The notes under the pieces are model-generated. The model did no database searches. It had not been told where the DNA came from and saw only the letters and a list, made by a program, of their open reading frames with translations. From NCBI GenBank assembly GCA_037954665.1, contig JBBMOL010000243.1, positions 150,535 through 214,534 on the forward strand: a stretch of DNA of 64,000 nt, in the 5' to 3' direction. Origin of the DNA: Laguncularia racemosa. Its lineage: Eukaryota > Streptophyta > Magnoliopsida > Myrtales > Combretaceae. The translations under genes and the position numbers were made by a program. This document shows, in pieces, positions 11,743-23,628 of this stretch. Position 1 is the stretch's first letter. Every line of letters starts with the position of its first letter.

Positions 11743-13773
11743 CGTCAAATGATAGCGTGGATGGAGGAATTGGGAATGAGGCCAACAGTCAAGTTGGAGG
11801 AGAAGGTCAAGGACGTCGTGCTATAGGTGGAAGAAGTTTAGAAGAACAGTTGTAGGACCTAACTACTATTGTTGCTAATATAGCAACACGGGTTGATTAG
11901 ATGACATTGCCACAACCACTAATGGAAAATCCACACACACCACCACCTCAAGTAGCCCTTAATGATGCATGTAGGGAAGGAGCGGTAGGAGGAAATAGGG
12001 GCAGGCGAATGGGAGGAGATTATCACACTAATCGGATGGAAAGGGATGATAACTTTGAGGATAAACTTTATCCTAACCGTGAGTTTAAGCCGCCAAAGGG
12101 TATGGAATATGTAAAATTGCATATGCCTTCATTTGCTGAAAGGGGGTCTACAAAGGATTATCTTGACTAGGAAGATAAGGTGGAAGGACTCTTTGAATGT
12201 TATGAGATTAATGATCATACTCTAGTTTGCTTGGCAGCAATCGAGTTTACAAGGAATGCTGCCTTATGGTGGAAGAACCTTATGGCCAACAGGAGGAGAG
12301 ATGGTGATGCTGAAATTCGTACTTGGTAACAGATGAAAAGAGTTCTAAAGAAGAGGTTTGTTCTAGACCATTACAAACATGAACTATTTATGCACCTCCA
12401 GACCATAAGATAGGAATGTAAGACTGTGGACGAATATGTCTAAGAATTTGATGCGCTCATGATTCGATGTGGAACCATTGAACATCTTGAACAAACTATG
12501 GCACGATTTATGTCCAGTCTGAAATATGAGATTGCCTGTATAGTGGAATTGCAACGATATGAAACCCTTGATGAGGCCATCCAACTGGCTTTAAAAGTTG
12601 AGAGGTAGAGGCCTTATAATATGTACAGAGCAACAAGTAACAGGTATGGATCCACTACTAAGCTATATGGGTAAGATAGTCAATAGGTTGAAAAAGGGGG
12701 AATTGATAAAATTATGGAAGCAAATGCAGCTATTACTAATATTGGAAGGGAGAAGGAAATTTCTAATAAGGGAAAGCAGTTGCTGGGGTAAACCTTAGGC
12801 AAAAAGTGCCTAGGTCATCAAGTGGGAAGAATCGTCAAATCCAATGCTTCAAATGTTTAGGCTTTGGACACTTGGCTACTTAAAGTCCTATCAAAAGGGT
12901 GATGACCGCCATAGAGGTGGAAAGTAAAGATGGCAAGGAAGAGATACATGAGCCAACAGATTTGTTAGTAGTGCTAAAGGAGTATTATGAGGATCTAGAT
13001 GTTGAGGTACATGAAGATAAGGGAAATGATCAATATCTGGCTATTAACGTGTTGCACAAGGTAATGACTACATCTCTAGATATTGAGGACATACAAAGGG
13101 AAAACCTATTCCATATTCCCTGCAAGGTTCAAGGTAGTCTTTGTGCTCTTCTTATTGATGGTGGTAGTTGCACCAATGTAATAGTTATTGCAATAGTAAA
13201 TAAATTACAACTAGTCACTACCCTACATCCTAATCCATGTAAATTGCATCGGTTAAGTGAACAAGACAGTCTGCATGTCACTCAAAAGGCTAAGGTTCCA
13301 ATCAGCATAAGAGAAAAGTATCAAGATGAAATTGTCTATGATGTTCTTGCTATGTGTGCATCACATATACTTCTGGGTAGACCTTGGTTATTTGACAGGA
13401 GAGTCCTACATGATGGGTTTAGGAACACCTATGTGTTTCAGAAGGATGGTGAAAAGGTTTTTTTGAACCCTATCTCACCAATTGAGGTGCACGAAACCTA
13501 GGAACAAATCAATAAAACTACTGGAAGGAAGTCCTTATTAGTGAGGCAAAAGGAACTGGAAGACAACCTGAATAGAGTGAAATAGTCATAGGAAATTTAG
13601 AAGCTTTATCAAAAGACTTCTGAACATCTCAAGAAGACTTAAGGGCAGCTACAACTTCAGGGCAACAAACATATGCAAATCAAGATTTTCAATCCAGGTG
13701 ACTCTTAAAAATTTTCATCTGAAACAAAAAAATCATTAGATTTGGGGGCAAATCTTCCACAGTCCCAAGGAGA
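11743..13773 (+). pseudogene. Element G gag-protease joined to an integrase C-terminal remnant
   Basis: Homologous to the gag of element B (54242-55756), but its start codon is ACG at 11743. Gag contains PPKGMEYVKLHMPSF, AALWWKNL and a knuckle CFKCLGFGHLAT at about 12842-12886. The protease lies in 12902-13498 with LLIDGGSCTNV and LLGRPWLF. About 60 codons later EHLKKT and GNKHMQIKIFNPGD resemble the segment just before the integrase C-terminal domain. The frame then runs into the purine tract at about 13766. Reverse transcriptase, RNase H and integrase core are absent. Most stops are TAG or TAA where relatives have Gln. Element F has the same layout. Confidence 0.78.
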
Positions 13774-14446
13774 TGATGGGAATCAAACCATTTCAACAAC
13801 AGGACCCATTACCTGAGCAACAACTAAAGGACTACAGAGCCTTGCATTGAAAGTCCTTTTGACCAAATGGAATCCGAAGACACTCACATAGTGTCTTCAT
13901 TCATTTTATATTATTGTTCTATATTTAATCAAGTACACTTGTCAGTACTATAGGATGGTGACCAAACTAATTAGCATATGTTTTAGAGAATGGTTTACGA
14001 TCTATTTGTTGAACCAAAATGAACCATAGAGAGTTGGCCATATACTATGTTATTTTCTTTATTTTCTTATGCTTGTTTTTCCATATTTAGGGACTACTAT
14101 AAATACTTGTAAGGTAGACAACAAAAAGACACTTTTGTCTTATTTTGAACATGGCATCACATGAAAAGGGGATATTTTTCTCTCTATTTCATACACTCTT
14201 ATCAATTCCATTTAGGGTTGTGGTGAGTGGAGGCTTAGATTATTGTGTGTAAAATCAACAATTGCAAGTTGTTTCCTCATTTTACTAGTGAGTAACATCT
14301 GGTAAGAATTTGGAATTTTATATTTGTTCTTATTATATGGAAATTAGGGTTCTATGTTCAAAAAGGGGATCCATGCTATTTTGAACAAAATATTTCAGTT
14401 GTTTCATCAATTAGGATTGTTTGATTGAAATTGGTTTGGCATATCA
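13774..14446 (+). repeat. Element G 3' LTR
   Basis: 673 bp, starting TGATGGGAATC after the purine tract and ending ATATCA before the TTATC duplication. A promoter-like CTATAAATAC is near 14097. Confidence 0.92.
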
Positions 14447-14451
14447 TTATC

Positions 14452-14886
14452 CTCCAATCAAAATAATCCTCTACAGATCCTCTTCCAACAAATGAAGGCA
14501 TCTGTAATTTCACATATTCTAAACCCCTAGGTGGCCTGAACTCCTAGTTATGATAAAATTCATCTTCAAAATTATCATCTCTTCTTTCTGGTTGGGCATG
14601 GTAATTTCCTCCAATTCGCTTTCCCATATTACCTCTCAATGTTCCTTCCCTACGAGCATTGTTAATGGCTACTTAAGGTGGGGGTACTTGTGGATTTACC
14701 ATTGGCTGTTAAGGAAGTGTTATCTGATCCATCCATGTGGCTAGATTAGCAACAATGGTGGTTAGATCTTGTAATTGCTCTTCCAAATTTCTCTTACCAC
14801 CTACGACACGATGTCCCTGACCTCCTCCTCCAACTTGATTGTTAGCTTCATCCCTTAATTCTTCCATTCACACTATCATTCGACAT
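14452..14886 (-). pseudogene. Element F gag N-terminal part
   Basis: Minus-strand ATG at 14886 (MSNDSVNG) matches the gag start of element B at 55756. It continues through a Pro-rich segment and the region that 3690 extends after removal of G. Several stops are present. The gag was split here by G, with TTATC duplicated. Confidence 0.7.
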
Positions 14887-15238
14887 AAATTGCTGATTTG
14901 CAATCTCAACACAATATTCCCAAACTACAATCATGCAATTCACAACATAAACCCTAATTTCAACCTTTACTCAATCCCCAAATCACAATCATACAAATCA
15001 TAGCATAAACTCTAATTCTAACCTTCACACAAATCACAACATAAACCTTAATTCTCAACCTTCACTTTATCCCAAATCACAATCACACAAATCACAGCAC
15101 AAATCATGCAAAATCCTATCTTTAATTCACAATCAAACAATTCAAGGTGCTCACAGCATAGACCCTATTTTTTTCATTTCCAAATCAAGCAATCTCACAT
15201 TACAACCCTTCTCTTAACCTTGCTCCGATACCAAATTA
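14887..15238 (-). other. Leader of element F with repeated CACAA/AACCCTAAT-type units
   Basis: Non-coding. Imperfect repeats with CAAATCACAA and CATAAACCCTAA are spread over 14920-15100. The primer site (minus strand TGGTATCGGAGC, 15222-15233) lies five bases from the LTR. Confidence 0.65.
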
Positions 15239-15985
15239 TGATGTGCCTAATCCCAATGAAAAATCAAGCAATTGTAAAATCCAACCGATGATTCGCAACA
15301 AGCAATTCCGAAAATCAAACAAATAACAATAACAAGATAAAACCCTAAACCCTTACCAAATATGACGCACTAGCAAAAAAAATAGTCCTAGCACAATCTT
15401 GTTAATATGATGCACAACAATCCCGATACCGCCAGTCGCCATAATCTAAAGATTGATAAGAGTATAAAAAACGAGAGTAAAAGACTCTATTCTTATATTC
15501 AAAATATCAAAAGTTTGTCCTCTATTGCTATCCTAAAGTTATAAAATAAAGCAAGGTTGAAAAAATACCAAGAAAACTAGCTCAAAATAACATAAAGCAG
15601 TCGGCCTAAATTGTAAGTTGCCTAGGTTAGGCCCCCAACCTAAATTGCTAACCATCGGCTTTTAGATATACATCGTCAACCTTTATGGCCAGCCTTCATT
15701 CTTGCACTGCCAGTTCTTCAAGGTAAGCTGCCAGCTTTAATAGCATAAGCTGGCAACTTTTAAAGCCAGCGTTCCATGCTTGTTTTGAGTCATTTAGTTT
15801 ACCTAGTTGTCATCCCAAAGCACTGACAAATGTATTTGATTGAAGGTGAAACAATCTTGTAAAAGGAATGAAGAAACTAGGTGATTCTCTTTGGGATCAA
15901 GTAGAACTCTTAGTGTAAGATTTTGTAGTCCTTTGGTTCTGGCTCAAGTAAGCAGTCCTGTAACTAAAATGACTGATTCCCATCA
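15239..15985 (-). repeat. Element F right LTR (5' LTR)
   Basis: 747 bp, plus-strand start TGATGTGCC and end CCCATCA, homologous to 1183-1918. The copies differ at many positions, so F is older than A. Confidence 0.87.
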
Positions 15986-16864
15986 CAAATAAAGCGTTAA
16001 GGACAAATACTCATGAACATGAATTGAATATTGCATTAAACATGAAAAGATTTGAGTTAAAGATACAAAGCTAAGTTTTCAAGCTAGTTTTGAGGAGTTT
16101 TATGCCAAAAAAAAAAAAAAGAAATACCTAAATCCTCCATAAAATGCAATGGAATCCACAAGCCCATGCCTTAAAATTGCTAGATTTTACTAGAATCTTA
16201 AGCTACTATGCTATAAATCTAAGAAAATTACAAGAAAAATATAAAAACTACACTAAGGATAAGCTCAATACAAAGAAAAATGGAGAAACACGAAGTGTAA
16301 AGCCCTCAACTATGTTCTTTTTTGATAAGAAGGAAATGCAGCTTTTATAGTTCAAGCATACTAGCTGGATGGTGGACACGTGTTGGCCATCGATTGCTCT
16401 ATCGTTTAATGGAATGTCGCGTTTAGCAACATTCATTTAAAACCCTTGTTAAGGTTTAGCAGACGGCTTGTAGATGATGCATCTAACAGTAAAATACCGA
16501 TTTTACACTGTCTTTAATCTCCTAATGCTAACATCAAGGCGGTGGGATAGTGGTGCTACCGACCGGCTGATGAGCCTGATTCGTGTAAACCTTCGTCCTT
16601 TCCTTACTATGCGATGGGCATTGGGCTACCAACTTGATGGTAGCTCATGGACCTACAAAATATGAGAAAATACTAAGTATTTTGCATGAAATAGTATGTA
16701 TTTGTGCTTAGGTTGATCAAAAAGTGATTGTTCACTTGTACTAATCAATTATATGTGATTTAAGTATTAAATCATGTTTTTTTTTTTTCATTTTTAACCC
16801 AAATCACATCTAATAGATAGAGAAATAGTAGGATAAGCGTGTGGTTTTACACACTTATCTCTAA
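15986..16864. other. Non-coding stretch between element F and a LINE fragment
   Basis: No gene recognised. It includes a G/C-richer patch at 16360-16640 and a TTTTATAG box at 16335 on the plus strand. It resembles LTR-type sequence in composition, but no partner repeat was found in the window. Confidence 0.35.
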
Positions 16865-17460
16865 TGATATTATTTTGATGGCAAAAGCTTCTCTTCAATC
16901 CTTGAGATGTATGATGCAAATTATAGATGCATTTACTTCTTGGACCAAATTACAAATTAATACTCAAAAGTGAAGGGTGGTATTCTCTCCTAATACCGAT
17001 GTTAAAAGCTAAGAAGAAATATTATTAATTGGTTAAATATGAGAGAAGTTGACTCTTTGGGCATCAACCCGAGTTTTTCTTTCAAGCAAGAACCATAAAC
17101 CCACTTAGAGACAATACTCCTTCCAAAAATTGAGAAAGTTCAGTATAAATTAGTAGGTTGAAAGGTTACGCTATTGAGCATGTCAGGGAGATATGTTCTT
17201 GTGAACTCGATTTTACAAGCCATTCCCTCTTATATTATATGCAAGCAGCGCCCTTCCATAAAACCATAGTTAAGAAACTAAAACAAATAGGAAGACATTT
17301 TGTTTGGGCAGAAGATGAAGAAAGATACAAAATCGACTGAGTTAACGTGAAAAAAATCATTTAACCTAAAGGTATGGGGGGACTACGAAGAGATTTTAAA
17401 ATCTGTAACCAAGCTTTAAAGAGTATTAAACATTGGTGGGAATTTAGATAAGATATATAA
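16865..17460 (+). pseudogene. LINE (non-LTR retrotransposon) ORF2 C-terminal fragment
   Basis: With stops tolerated, the plus strand encodes the stretch that follows the reverse transcriptase domain in plant L1-type LINEs. It includes LLYYMQAAPFHKTIVKKLKQ, then IGRHFVWAEDEERYKID, PKGMGGL, and NQALKSIKHWWEF near 17400-17450. In intact elements this is the ...LPKxxxxxIxxxxRxFLWG...KPKxxGGLG...NxALLxKWWW region. The longest open piece is 17158-17340. Upstream, the 16870-17150 frame fits the preceding region. It is truncated at both ends. Confidence 0.7.
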
Positions 17461-17529
17461 AAGTTGGATGTGGAGAAGAGCACAGATGGAAAAGAATAAA
17501 AATTATACCAATTATTTAGTTTTGCTAGT

Positions 17530-17571
17530 TCTTTTTTTTTTTTTTTTTTGGGAGGGGAGGGTGGCGCGTGG
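17530..17571. repeat. Poly-T / G-rich low-complexity tract
   Basis: A run of about 20 T followed by GGGAGGGGAGGG, just left of element J. It may be a retrotransposition-related tail or a simple repeat. Confidence 0.5.
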
Positions 17572-17612
17572 GACTTCTTTGATCTTCTTTCATCTAACGA
17601 ACTTTGCCTAAG

Positions 17613-19492
17613 TGTTACAACCCATAGTCTACAAACTAGAACAAAGTGCTAATCACAAGTATATGCGAAGTAGAAGATAAATGAATGAAATTGCACAATT
17701 TGAAATAGCCAATCTCCTAAAAAATCACTTTTGAGGATTTAACTTTCTTATAATAGTCTATTTATCTCATATTTCTCCTAAAGAATCATTTTTGAGAATG
17801 TAACTTTCTTATAATAGTTTATTTATTTCATAGTTCTAACTAATATTGTTAACTAATTTGTTACTAATATCTAGTAGTTATAATAATTTCTCTCCTCTAT
17901 GAAAGGAATCTTGCCCTTAAGGTATAAAAAATAATAATAAATAAAAATAAAAAATAGCTAATATGATTTAAGAAAAATAAAAATCTATCAACTTTTCCAA
18001 TTTTATGATGCACCATCAAAACCATCACTCTCCAAGGATCATCATAAACAATCTTCTTCTTAGTTGAATAGATTACAATGATATAAGAACTAAGATACCT
18101 CTTTATGCTTTTTAACAAAAAGTAATGGATCTTATTAATAAGATCTTCTTCTTGTTTTTCCATTATCTTTACTTGATCTTTTATCACAACAAATTTTTTA
18201 TCATCATTCAATGAATTACCATGGATCTTAAGTTCTTCCATACAAGCTTTTGATGCCATGGTTATCACATCTTCAATGTCAAGCACATCTAACAAAAATC
18301 CCTCATTGAATAATATGAGTCGCCCATGTTAACAAATTGTAGAATTCCAGTCACCATTACTAATATTTGAAAGATTCACCACTGCTTCTTGTTTTTCTGG
18401 AACAAAATCATTTAAAATAGTCATTAGCAGTGTTATCTTCATTTGTGTCGAATCACCAATGTCAACTTCAACATCATCATGAACTACCCTATTCAATTTG
18501 TCAACGAAATTTATGTGTTCTTCATCTGTTGCACCTTTAGAAATATCTTCATTTTCTTCACAATACTCTAAATGGCTTTAAACACCACAAGTAGAAAAAT
18601 GACTCCTTTTGTGTGCTAGAAATTGCCTTTAAAGTGATGTGGAAAAGAGGGAGAATAGGATTTGTGTATGTAGTAGTGGATTTGGATGAAAAAGAATATG
18701 AAGGAAAAGCAGAATGAATGGGTGGCTTGTTTAGTGTATGAAACCTATCAAGTATCAAGTGATGTTCAATGGTTTGAACCTAATCATGATTTGTTTAGCA
18801 AATATATCCCATATTGAAAATTGTTGCCATTGTTGTACCCATGTATACCATTAGAAAGCTTTTTCACACATAGAAAAGGAAGAAAGTTAAATGAAGGTTG
18901 TTCTTAGATGTTAAGAAAATCAAAGAAAAGTTCAACCTTGAGTGTCCATTAAAATGGGTCATTACCAAAAATTTGGGTGTCCTCTTTGGTTTCACGAAGT
19001 TATTTTGTAGAAAATGAAGAAAAAAATGGAATTTTGAAATGGATTGTAAAAGTTACTATTCATTCTTATACACCTAGAATTGAGTAACTCTAAAGAAAAT
19101 TCAAAATCACTCACAATTTTGTTGATGGCTTCTTGTACACATATTAGAATGAAGAACGGATTTCTTGAGTTCATAGCATCAAGACAAGAGCACCAATTTT
19201 TATAACCCCCTCCACAAATTAGAATAAAATGCTAATCTAACATTATAAAAAGTACTAGTCGAGAGTTTATGCAAAATAGAAGATGAATGAATGAAATTGC
19301 ATAGTTTAAGATGGCTAATCTCCTAAAGAATCACTTTTGAGAATATAACTTTCTTAATTGATTCTTTTAAACATGTAAAACCATTATTTATAATAGTCTA
19401 TTTATCTCATATTCTAACTAATATTGCTAACTAATTTTCTAACTATTGAATATTTCTAACTAACTTATTACTAATATCTAGTAGTTGTAACA
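17613..19492 (-). mobile_element. Element J: short non-autonomous LTR element
   Basis: LTR-like direct repeats at 17613-17885 and 19198-19492 start TGTTACA (mutated on the right) and end TGTAACA (mutated on the left). On the minus strand a candidate primer site TGGTGCTCTTGTCTTGATGC (19176-19195) lies inside the right LTR. A purine tract AGAGGAGAGAAA lies inside the left one, near 17886-17899. The internal part is 1.3 kb without retroviral-type domains. Flanks CTAAG and GTGAG do not match exactly. It could be a gene-carrying non-autonomous element. Confidence 0.6.
17897..18590 (-). pseudogene. Unrecognised coding remnant inside element J
   Basis: Minus-strand frame 18295-17897 (132 residues) extends upstream past one stop to about 18580. 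The predicted sequence is acidic and helical in character. Pieces include DISKGATDEEHINFVDKLN, KITLLMTILNDFVPEKQE and MLDVLDIEDVITMASKACME. The end near 17900 is a hydrophobic low-complexity run that is probably not coding. I do not recognise the family. It lacks gag, protease or polymerase motifs, so it may be a captured host-gene fragment. Confidence 0.35.
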
Positions 19493-19719
19493 GTGAGCAT
19501 GTAGGGAAGGTAATCTTTCTGTTGATGATTGTTACATCTCAAAATTACAATGGAATGGAATGAGAGAAGTTAAGTTTTTCTATTTCTCTTCTTATTGTAG
19601 ATGTGGTTGGGCTAATACATTATCTCTAGGATAAAAATATTATAAGTTGTAAATCTCTATATCTAGTATGAAGGATTTAAAATTAAGGGACATGACACTT
19701 ACAACTACTTGAAAAAGAA
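19493..19719. other. Non-coding stretch between J and a TGTTACA-family LTR
   Basis: No frame or repeat recognised; probably decayed repeat sequence. Confidence 0.3.
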
Positions 19720-21544
19720 TTAATGTGATTATAAATACCCGAAAAAAAAAATTATTTAACATTTATTTACCATAAAACTAAAGTCAAATAAGTAATTTTT
19801 ATAAAGACCTGGAGGGTAATTTGGTCATTTCATGGATAAGGTACATATACCCTAGTTTAACCTAGTGCTTCTCTCTTTATCATTGTCACAATAACTAAAA
19901 AAGGGACACTTTGGAACAAGAAACCCTAAGGCTACTTAGTTAACAACAACAAGGACTAAACCAGATTTCATCAAGTAAGGGTTTCAATGATTGAATTGTT
20001 ATTCCTGATCATAGAATTGAGAATTAAACAAACTCTGATTTCATGATTTATAGAATTCGAATCAAGGAATGGGGAAAAATGAACATGGAATTAAGTAACA
20101 AAGGGATTCGAATTTTGAAATTAAACAAGTGAGTATACCAACCTGCACATTTCATTAGGAATTTACAAATATTAAGATTCAATTAGGCTTATGATCAAAT
20201 GAATTAAGCTTAAGAATGAATTGGAAAAGAGGAAAAACAACTCGTGAAGAACATCGTAGTGCACAATCAAGTACATGCCCATGTACCTACCCATATAGAA
20301 ATACGCATTGTGTACAAAAAGGTACACGAATGAATGATACGCTTGTGTACCTAAGCATGTCAAAATATGGAAATCCACAAAAAGGTACACAGCTAACTAC
20401 ACAACCATGTACCTAGGTATGCCAAAAATGCAAAAACACAAAAAAAAAAAGATACATAGCCATTAGACACAACCATGATTTCAACTGTGCCAAAGTACAC
20501 AATCTAAAGCACAACCATGTATCTAGAGACATTATTCTATTTGATTTAATTTACACTCATTCGAAATTGCATGCAACTTAGACATGTAGTAAAAACTTAG
20601 AAACTCCAATAGAGTAAGAGAAAGAATCATATAATGATTAAGTAAACGGAATTAAGAAACTTAGATTACTCCTTATTAGTACTAAGAGCATATTACTAGT
20701 ATTTTACATAGTACAGCTTAGCTTTAAGTTCAAGACTAGACATGTTTAAGACTAAGATTTTAGGTATGTGTAACCTTTGTTTTTGTTTGTGATTATTAGG
20801 ATAGTTGTAAACTGGATGAAGATAATGAATTGGTTTAAGTCACTTATTATATGTGCTTAGCTCAGCCTAGGAGCCCATAGTGTTACATTTCTAGGGGGCA
20901 CCCCAATAATCCTTATGTGATATTATCCCTAATAAAGTCGTGCTAAGAAATGATCTAAGTAGGTTAAAGTTTAAGGACTCATGGGTGTTAGGGCCCATAG
21001 TAATAGTTTCCAACACCATATTATGCATTAAGTATGTATATATGTTTGGCGAGGTCATGAGTATTCCATAGGTGTTATATGGATTTAAATAAAATAATAA
21101 CCTATTATATGATGTTGATGTCTACATTGATGCATGTGTCTTAATTCTTCCCTGTTTGTGTGTATGTGTTTGTGGGTTATACGTACTGGGTATTAGCTTA
21201 CCCTTTAGGAACATTTTTTTTTAGATGCAAGTACAAATGAATGCACTAACCAAGATGAGGACCTAGGATTGAATGTACATAAGAGGGAGGATGAAGATTT
21301 ATTTTATTATTATGGTAATTAGATGTAGGAAGAATTAGAGTTCTTTTTATTTTCTAAGTATGATTTTCTTAGGAAGATAATAGACTAGTAAATTTCTAGA
21401 AGTTCAACTACTTTAGTTTCTTATTGAGATTAATTATTAAGGTTGTATTAAGGAGTTGATGGATGCAATGGGTCTTACCAAAGTTACCAAGAAGGTTGTT
21501 AGACGAGTTATTAAATTTGTGAATGTTAAGTATTATAGGTTACA
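19720..21544 (+). mobile_element. TGTTACA-family LTR, copy 1
   Basis: Plus-strand order is a TATA-like box in GGTACATATACCCTAG (about 19840-19855), a leader of about 420 bp, the ACACGG/CATGTACC-type motif cluster (20258-20525), then a GGGGGCACCCC block near 20895. It ends GGTTACA at 21544, followed by a degenerate primer site GTGGTATCAAGG. The reverse-oriented copies at 22.5-24.5 and 44.4-46.3 kb share this order. The left edge is approximate. Confidence 0.6.
20258..20525. repeat. ACACGG-type motif cluster, copy 1
   Basis: Repeated GTACAC...CATGTACC units with spacing of about 60-65 bp, mostly decayed by transitions. It mirrors the cluster at 45480-45740 on the opposite strand. Confidence 0.65.
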
Positions 21545-21572
21545 AACTTAAGTGGTATCAAGGTAAAGTTTA

Positions 21573-21750
21573 GAGCCTTAACATGTCCTTGCCTAGTAAG
21601 GTTACATGGCATGCCAAAACGTCCCCAATTCTAGGGCGCTACTGCTTAGATAGTGTCAAAGTAGAGTTAGGAGCCTTAATATGTCCTTGCCTGGTAAGAA
21701 CACGTGATGGGCCATAATGTCCCCAATTCTAGGGCATTACAATGATATTA
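21573..21750 (+). repeat. Two-unit tandem repeat, 98-bp period
   Basis: GAGCCTTAA at 21573 and 21671 starts two copies that each contain TGTCCTTGCCT and GTCCCCAATTCTAGGGC. It lies just after copy 1 and its primer site. Confidence 0.75.
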
Positions 21751-22007
21751 ACTCAAACCAAGACTAGCTAGTCCCTTAATAGCTAATACTAATCCCAAAG
21801 TTAAATTACTCCTATTATGAGTATGCAATAATGGTGTGCCTCTCGCCCTAAAAGATTAAGGACTATGGTCTCAATATAGTAGTTCTTTGTCTCATATGTG
21901 GTTTTTAAGATGAAGACTTGGAGCATGCTTTTCATTCAGGCCCGCAAGTCTAAGATGTCTGGCAATCAATATGGGAATCCAAATAGAAGCAAGTTTAATC
22001 TAATGCT

Positions 22008-22440
22008 ATGTTTGGTTCAACAAAAAACCAATGAAATAAAAGAGGAACAGACGGAAAAGAGTGAAAACCTTGTGTTTGGTATGTTGAGATAAAAGTAGAA
22101 ATCTTAGGAAATGGAAGGAAAATGATGAAAAATTTATACTTTTAAAACCCAAATGTTTCTCTCTAAATTTAAAAAGAAAATGGTGAAAATGGATGGAAGT
22201 CATTTAAAATTACAAAAACACTCTTACTATTTAAGTTTACTAAATAAAAATATGGATAATATAGTCTATTAAACAACCCAATGTCCCTATATAATGGAAA
22301 CCAAACATTACAAATGAAAAGTTTTTTTCCATTTTCTTTCTAAATTTCCAAACACAAAATGAAAATCACTTTTTTTTTCCCTCTCATTTCTTTTTATTTC
22401 CACTTATTTTCATTCATTTCATCCCTCTATAGATTTGCCA
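22008..22440. mobile_element. MITE-like AT-rich element (tentative)
   Basis: The left side has GCTATGTTTGGTT followed by A/G-rich sequence. The right side mirrors it with T/C-rich sequence and TTTCATTCATTTCATCCC. The imperfect long inverted-repeat character suggests a folded MITE. No clear target duplication was identified. Confidence 0.3.
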
Positions 22441-22899
22441 AAGATAACTTAAATCCAAAATTATTGAATTGGGTTAAATCGTATTGTCGGACATAAAAAC
22501 AAAGATCAAAATTGCACTCTAATTGCATGAGGTGTAACATTCACCACAGCTTGCTACGTGTCACTATTACTGAGTGACACGCTAAAGCCCTAAAACTTCA
22601 ACATACTTCAAAACCTACTCATATACATTATCCATCATACTACTATAACTATAATCAAATGAATGACTCACAAACGAGTCATTCCAAATGTCCTTATTTA
22701 ATAACCACAAAGTCTCAAGCTACAATCTATCTCCATAATTTCAATTTAACAATAAAACATCAATTTACAATAATTCATAATTCTTGTCACTCTTCCTCCA
22801 CATAGTAATAGTGTTCTCTTCCCATCTCATCCATGTAATGTCACACCAAATTTCCATTCTCATCATACTCTAGTTGTTCATCATTTTTGTCTACAGCTA

Positions 22900-22922
22900 A
22901 TATATATATATATATATATATA
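22900..22922. repeat. (TA)n microsatellite
   Basis: About 11 TA units inside LTR copy 2. Confidence 0.9.
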
Positions 22923-23628
22923 AGAAGGGAGGTCAGCCTAAGCACAGTACATGAGTACCACACCCACATGTGCATGACACACCATATTAATATTACATGC
23001 ATGTATGCAGTATTTATCTACAACTCATTCACAATTCAATTTACACATCTATACCAAAATGAATTATCACACATAGGTTTACTCATGACCCTGATACACA
23101 CAACATTTGTCCTAGTGGGAACTACCTCTACAGGCCCCATCTAACCCTAATCTACCTTAGATCATTTCGATACATGGCTCTACTAAAGACAACATGGCAT
23201 ACCGATCATCGAGGTGCCCCCTAAGGATCTGCCACTATGGGCCCTTAGGCCGAGCCAAGCATAAGTAACATATCTCATTCCATTCACATAACATTGTGTT
23301 ACTTCATGATACCACATAATTCACATTATATCTCAGCATTTCATTATTTTATATACAATTCATTAGATAGCTTCCTAGCAATCACATATAACAAACAAAG
23401 TAAACACGTAGTTGGTATCCTAGCCTTACGTACTTCTTATCCCAAACTTAAGCTAAGTTGATATATGTATAATCAACACATTAATCTTAGTACTAATCTA
23501 ACACAATATAACTCTCCTAATTCCTCTTATTCTTTTAAGTCATCTAAGGTTTTTCTAATTGTTTTGGTTATGTGGAACTTGGTTAATTAAGAAGATAAAT
23601 TGATATATAATAATACTATTCATCACTT

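Larger units (their letters stand above)
3691..14446 (+). mobile_element. Element G: non-autonomous Ty3/Gypsy-like LTR retrotransposon, interrupted by A
   Basis: It is flanked by the 5-bp duplication TTATC (3686-3690 and 14447-14451), and its insertion splits the gag of F. The LTRs start TGATGGGAATC and end ATATCA: 3691-4206 plus 10939-11086 on the left, 13774-14446 on the right. Internal sequence is 2687 bp with an initiator-Met-type primer site, tandem-repeat leader, gag, protease, integrase-tail remnant and a purine tract CAAGGAGA. There is no reverse transcriptase. Element A sits in its 5' LTR. Confidence 0.92.
1183..15985 (-). mobile_element. Element F: Ty3/Gypsy-like non-autonomous LTR retrotransposon, interrupted by G
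   Basis: The two LTRs (1183-1918 and 15239-15985) are direct repeats starting TGATG and ending CATCA. The internal sequence, once G is removed, is about 2.56 kb (1919-3690 plus 14452-15238). Read on the minus strand the order is LTR, initiator-Met-type primer site, leader, gag, CCHC knuckle, protease, integrase C-terminal remnant, purine tract, LTR. Reverse transcriptase, RNase H and integrase core are absent. No matching target duplication flanks it: AAAAC on the left, CAAAT on the right. Many stops break the frame. Confidence 0.85.
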
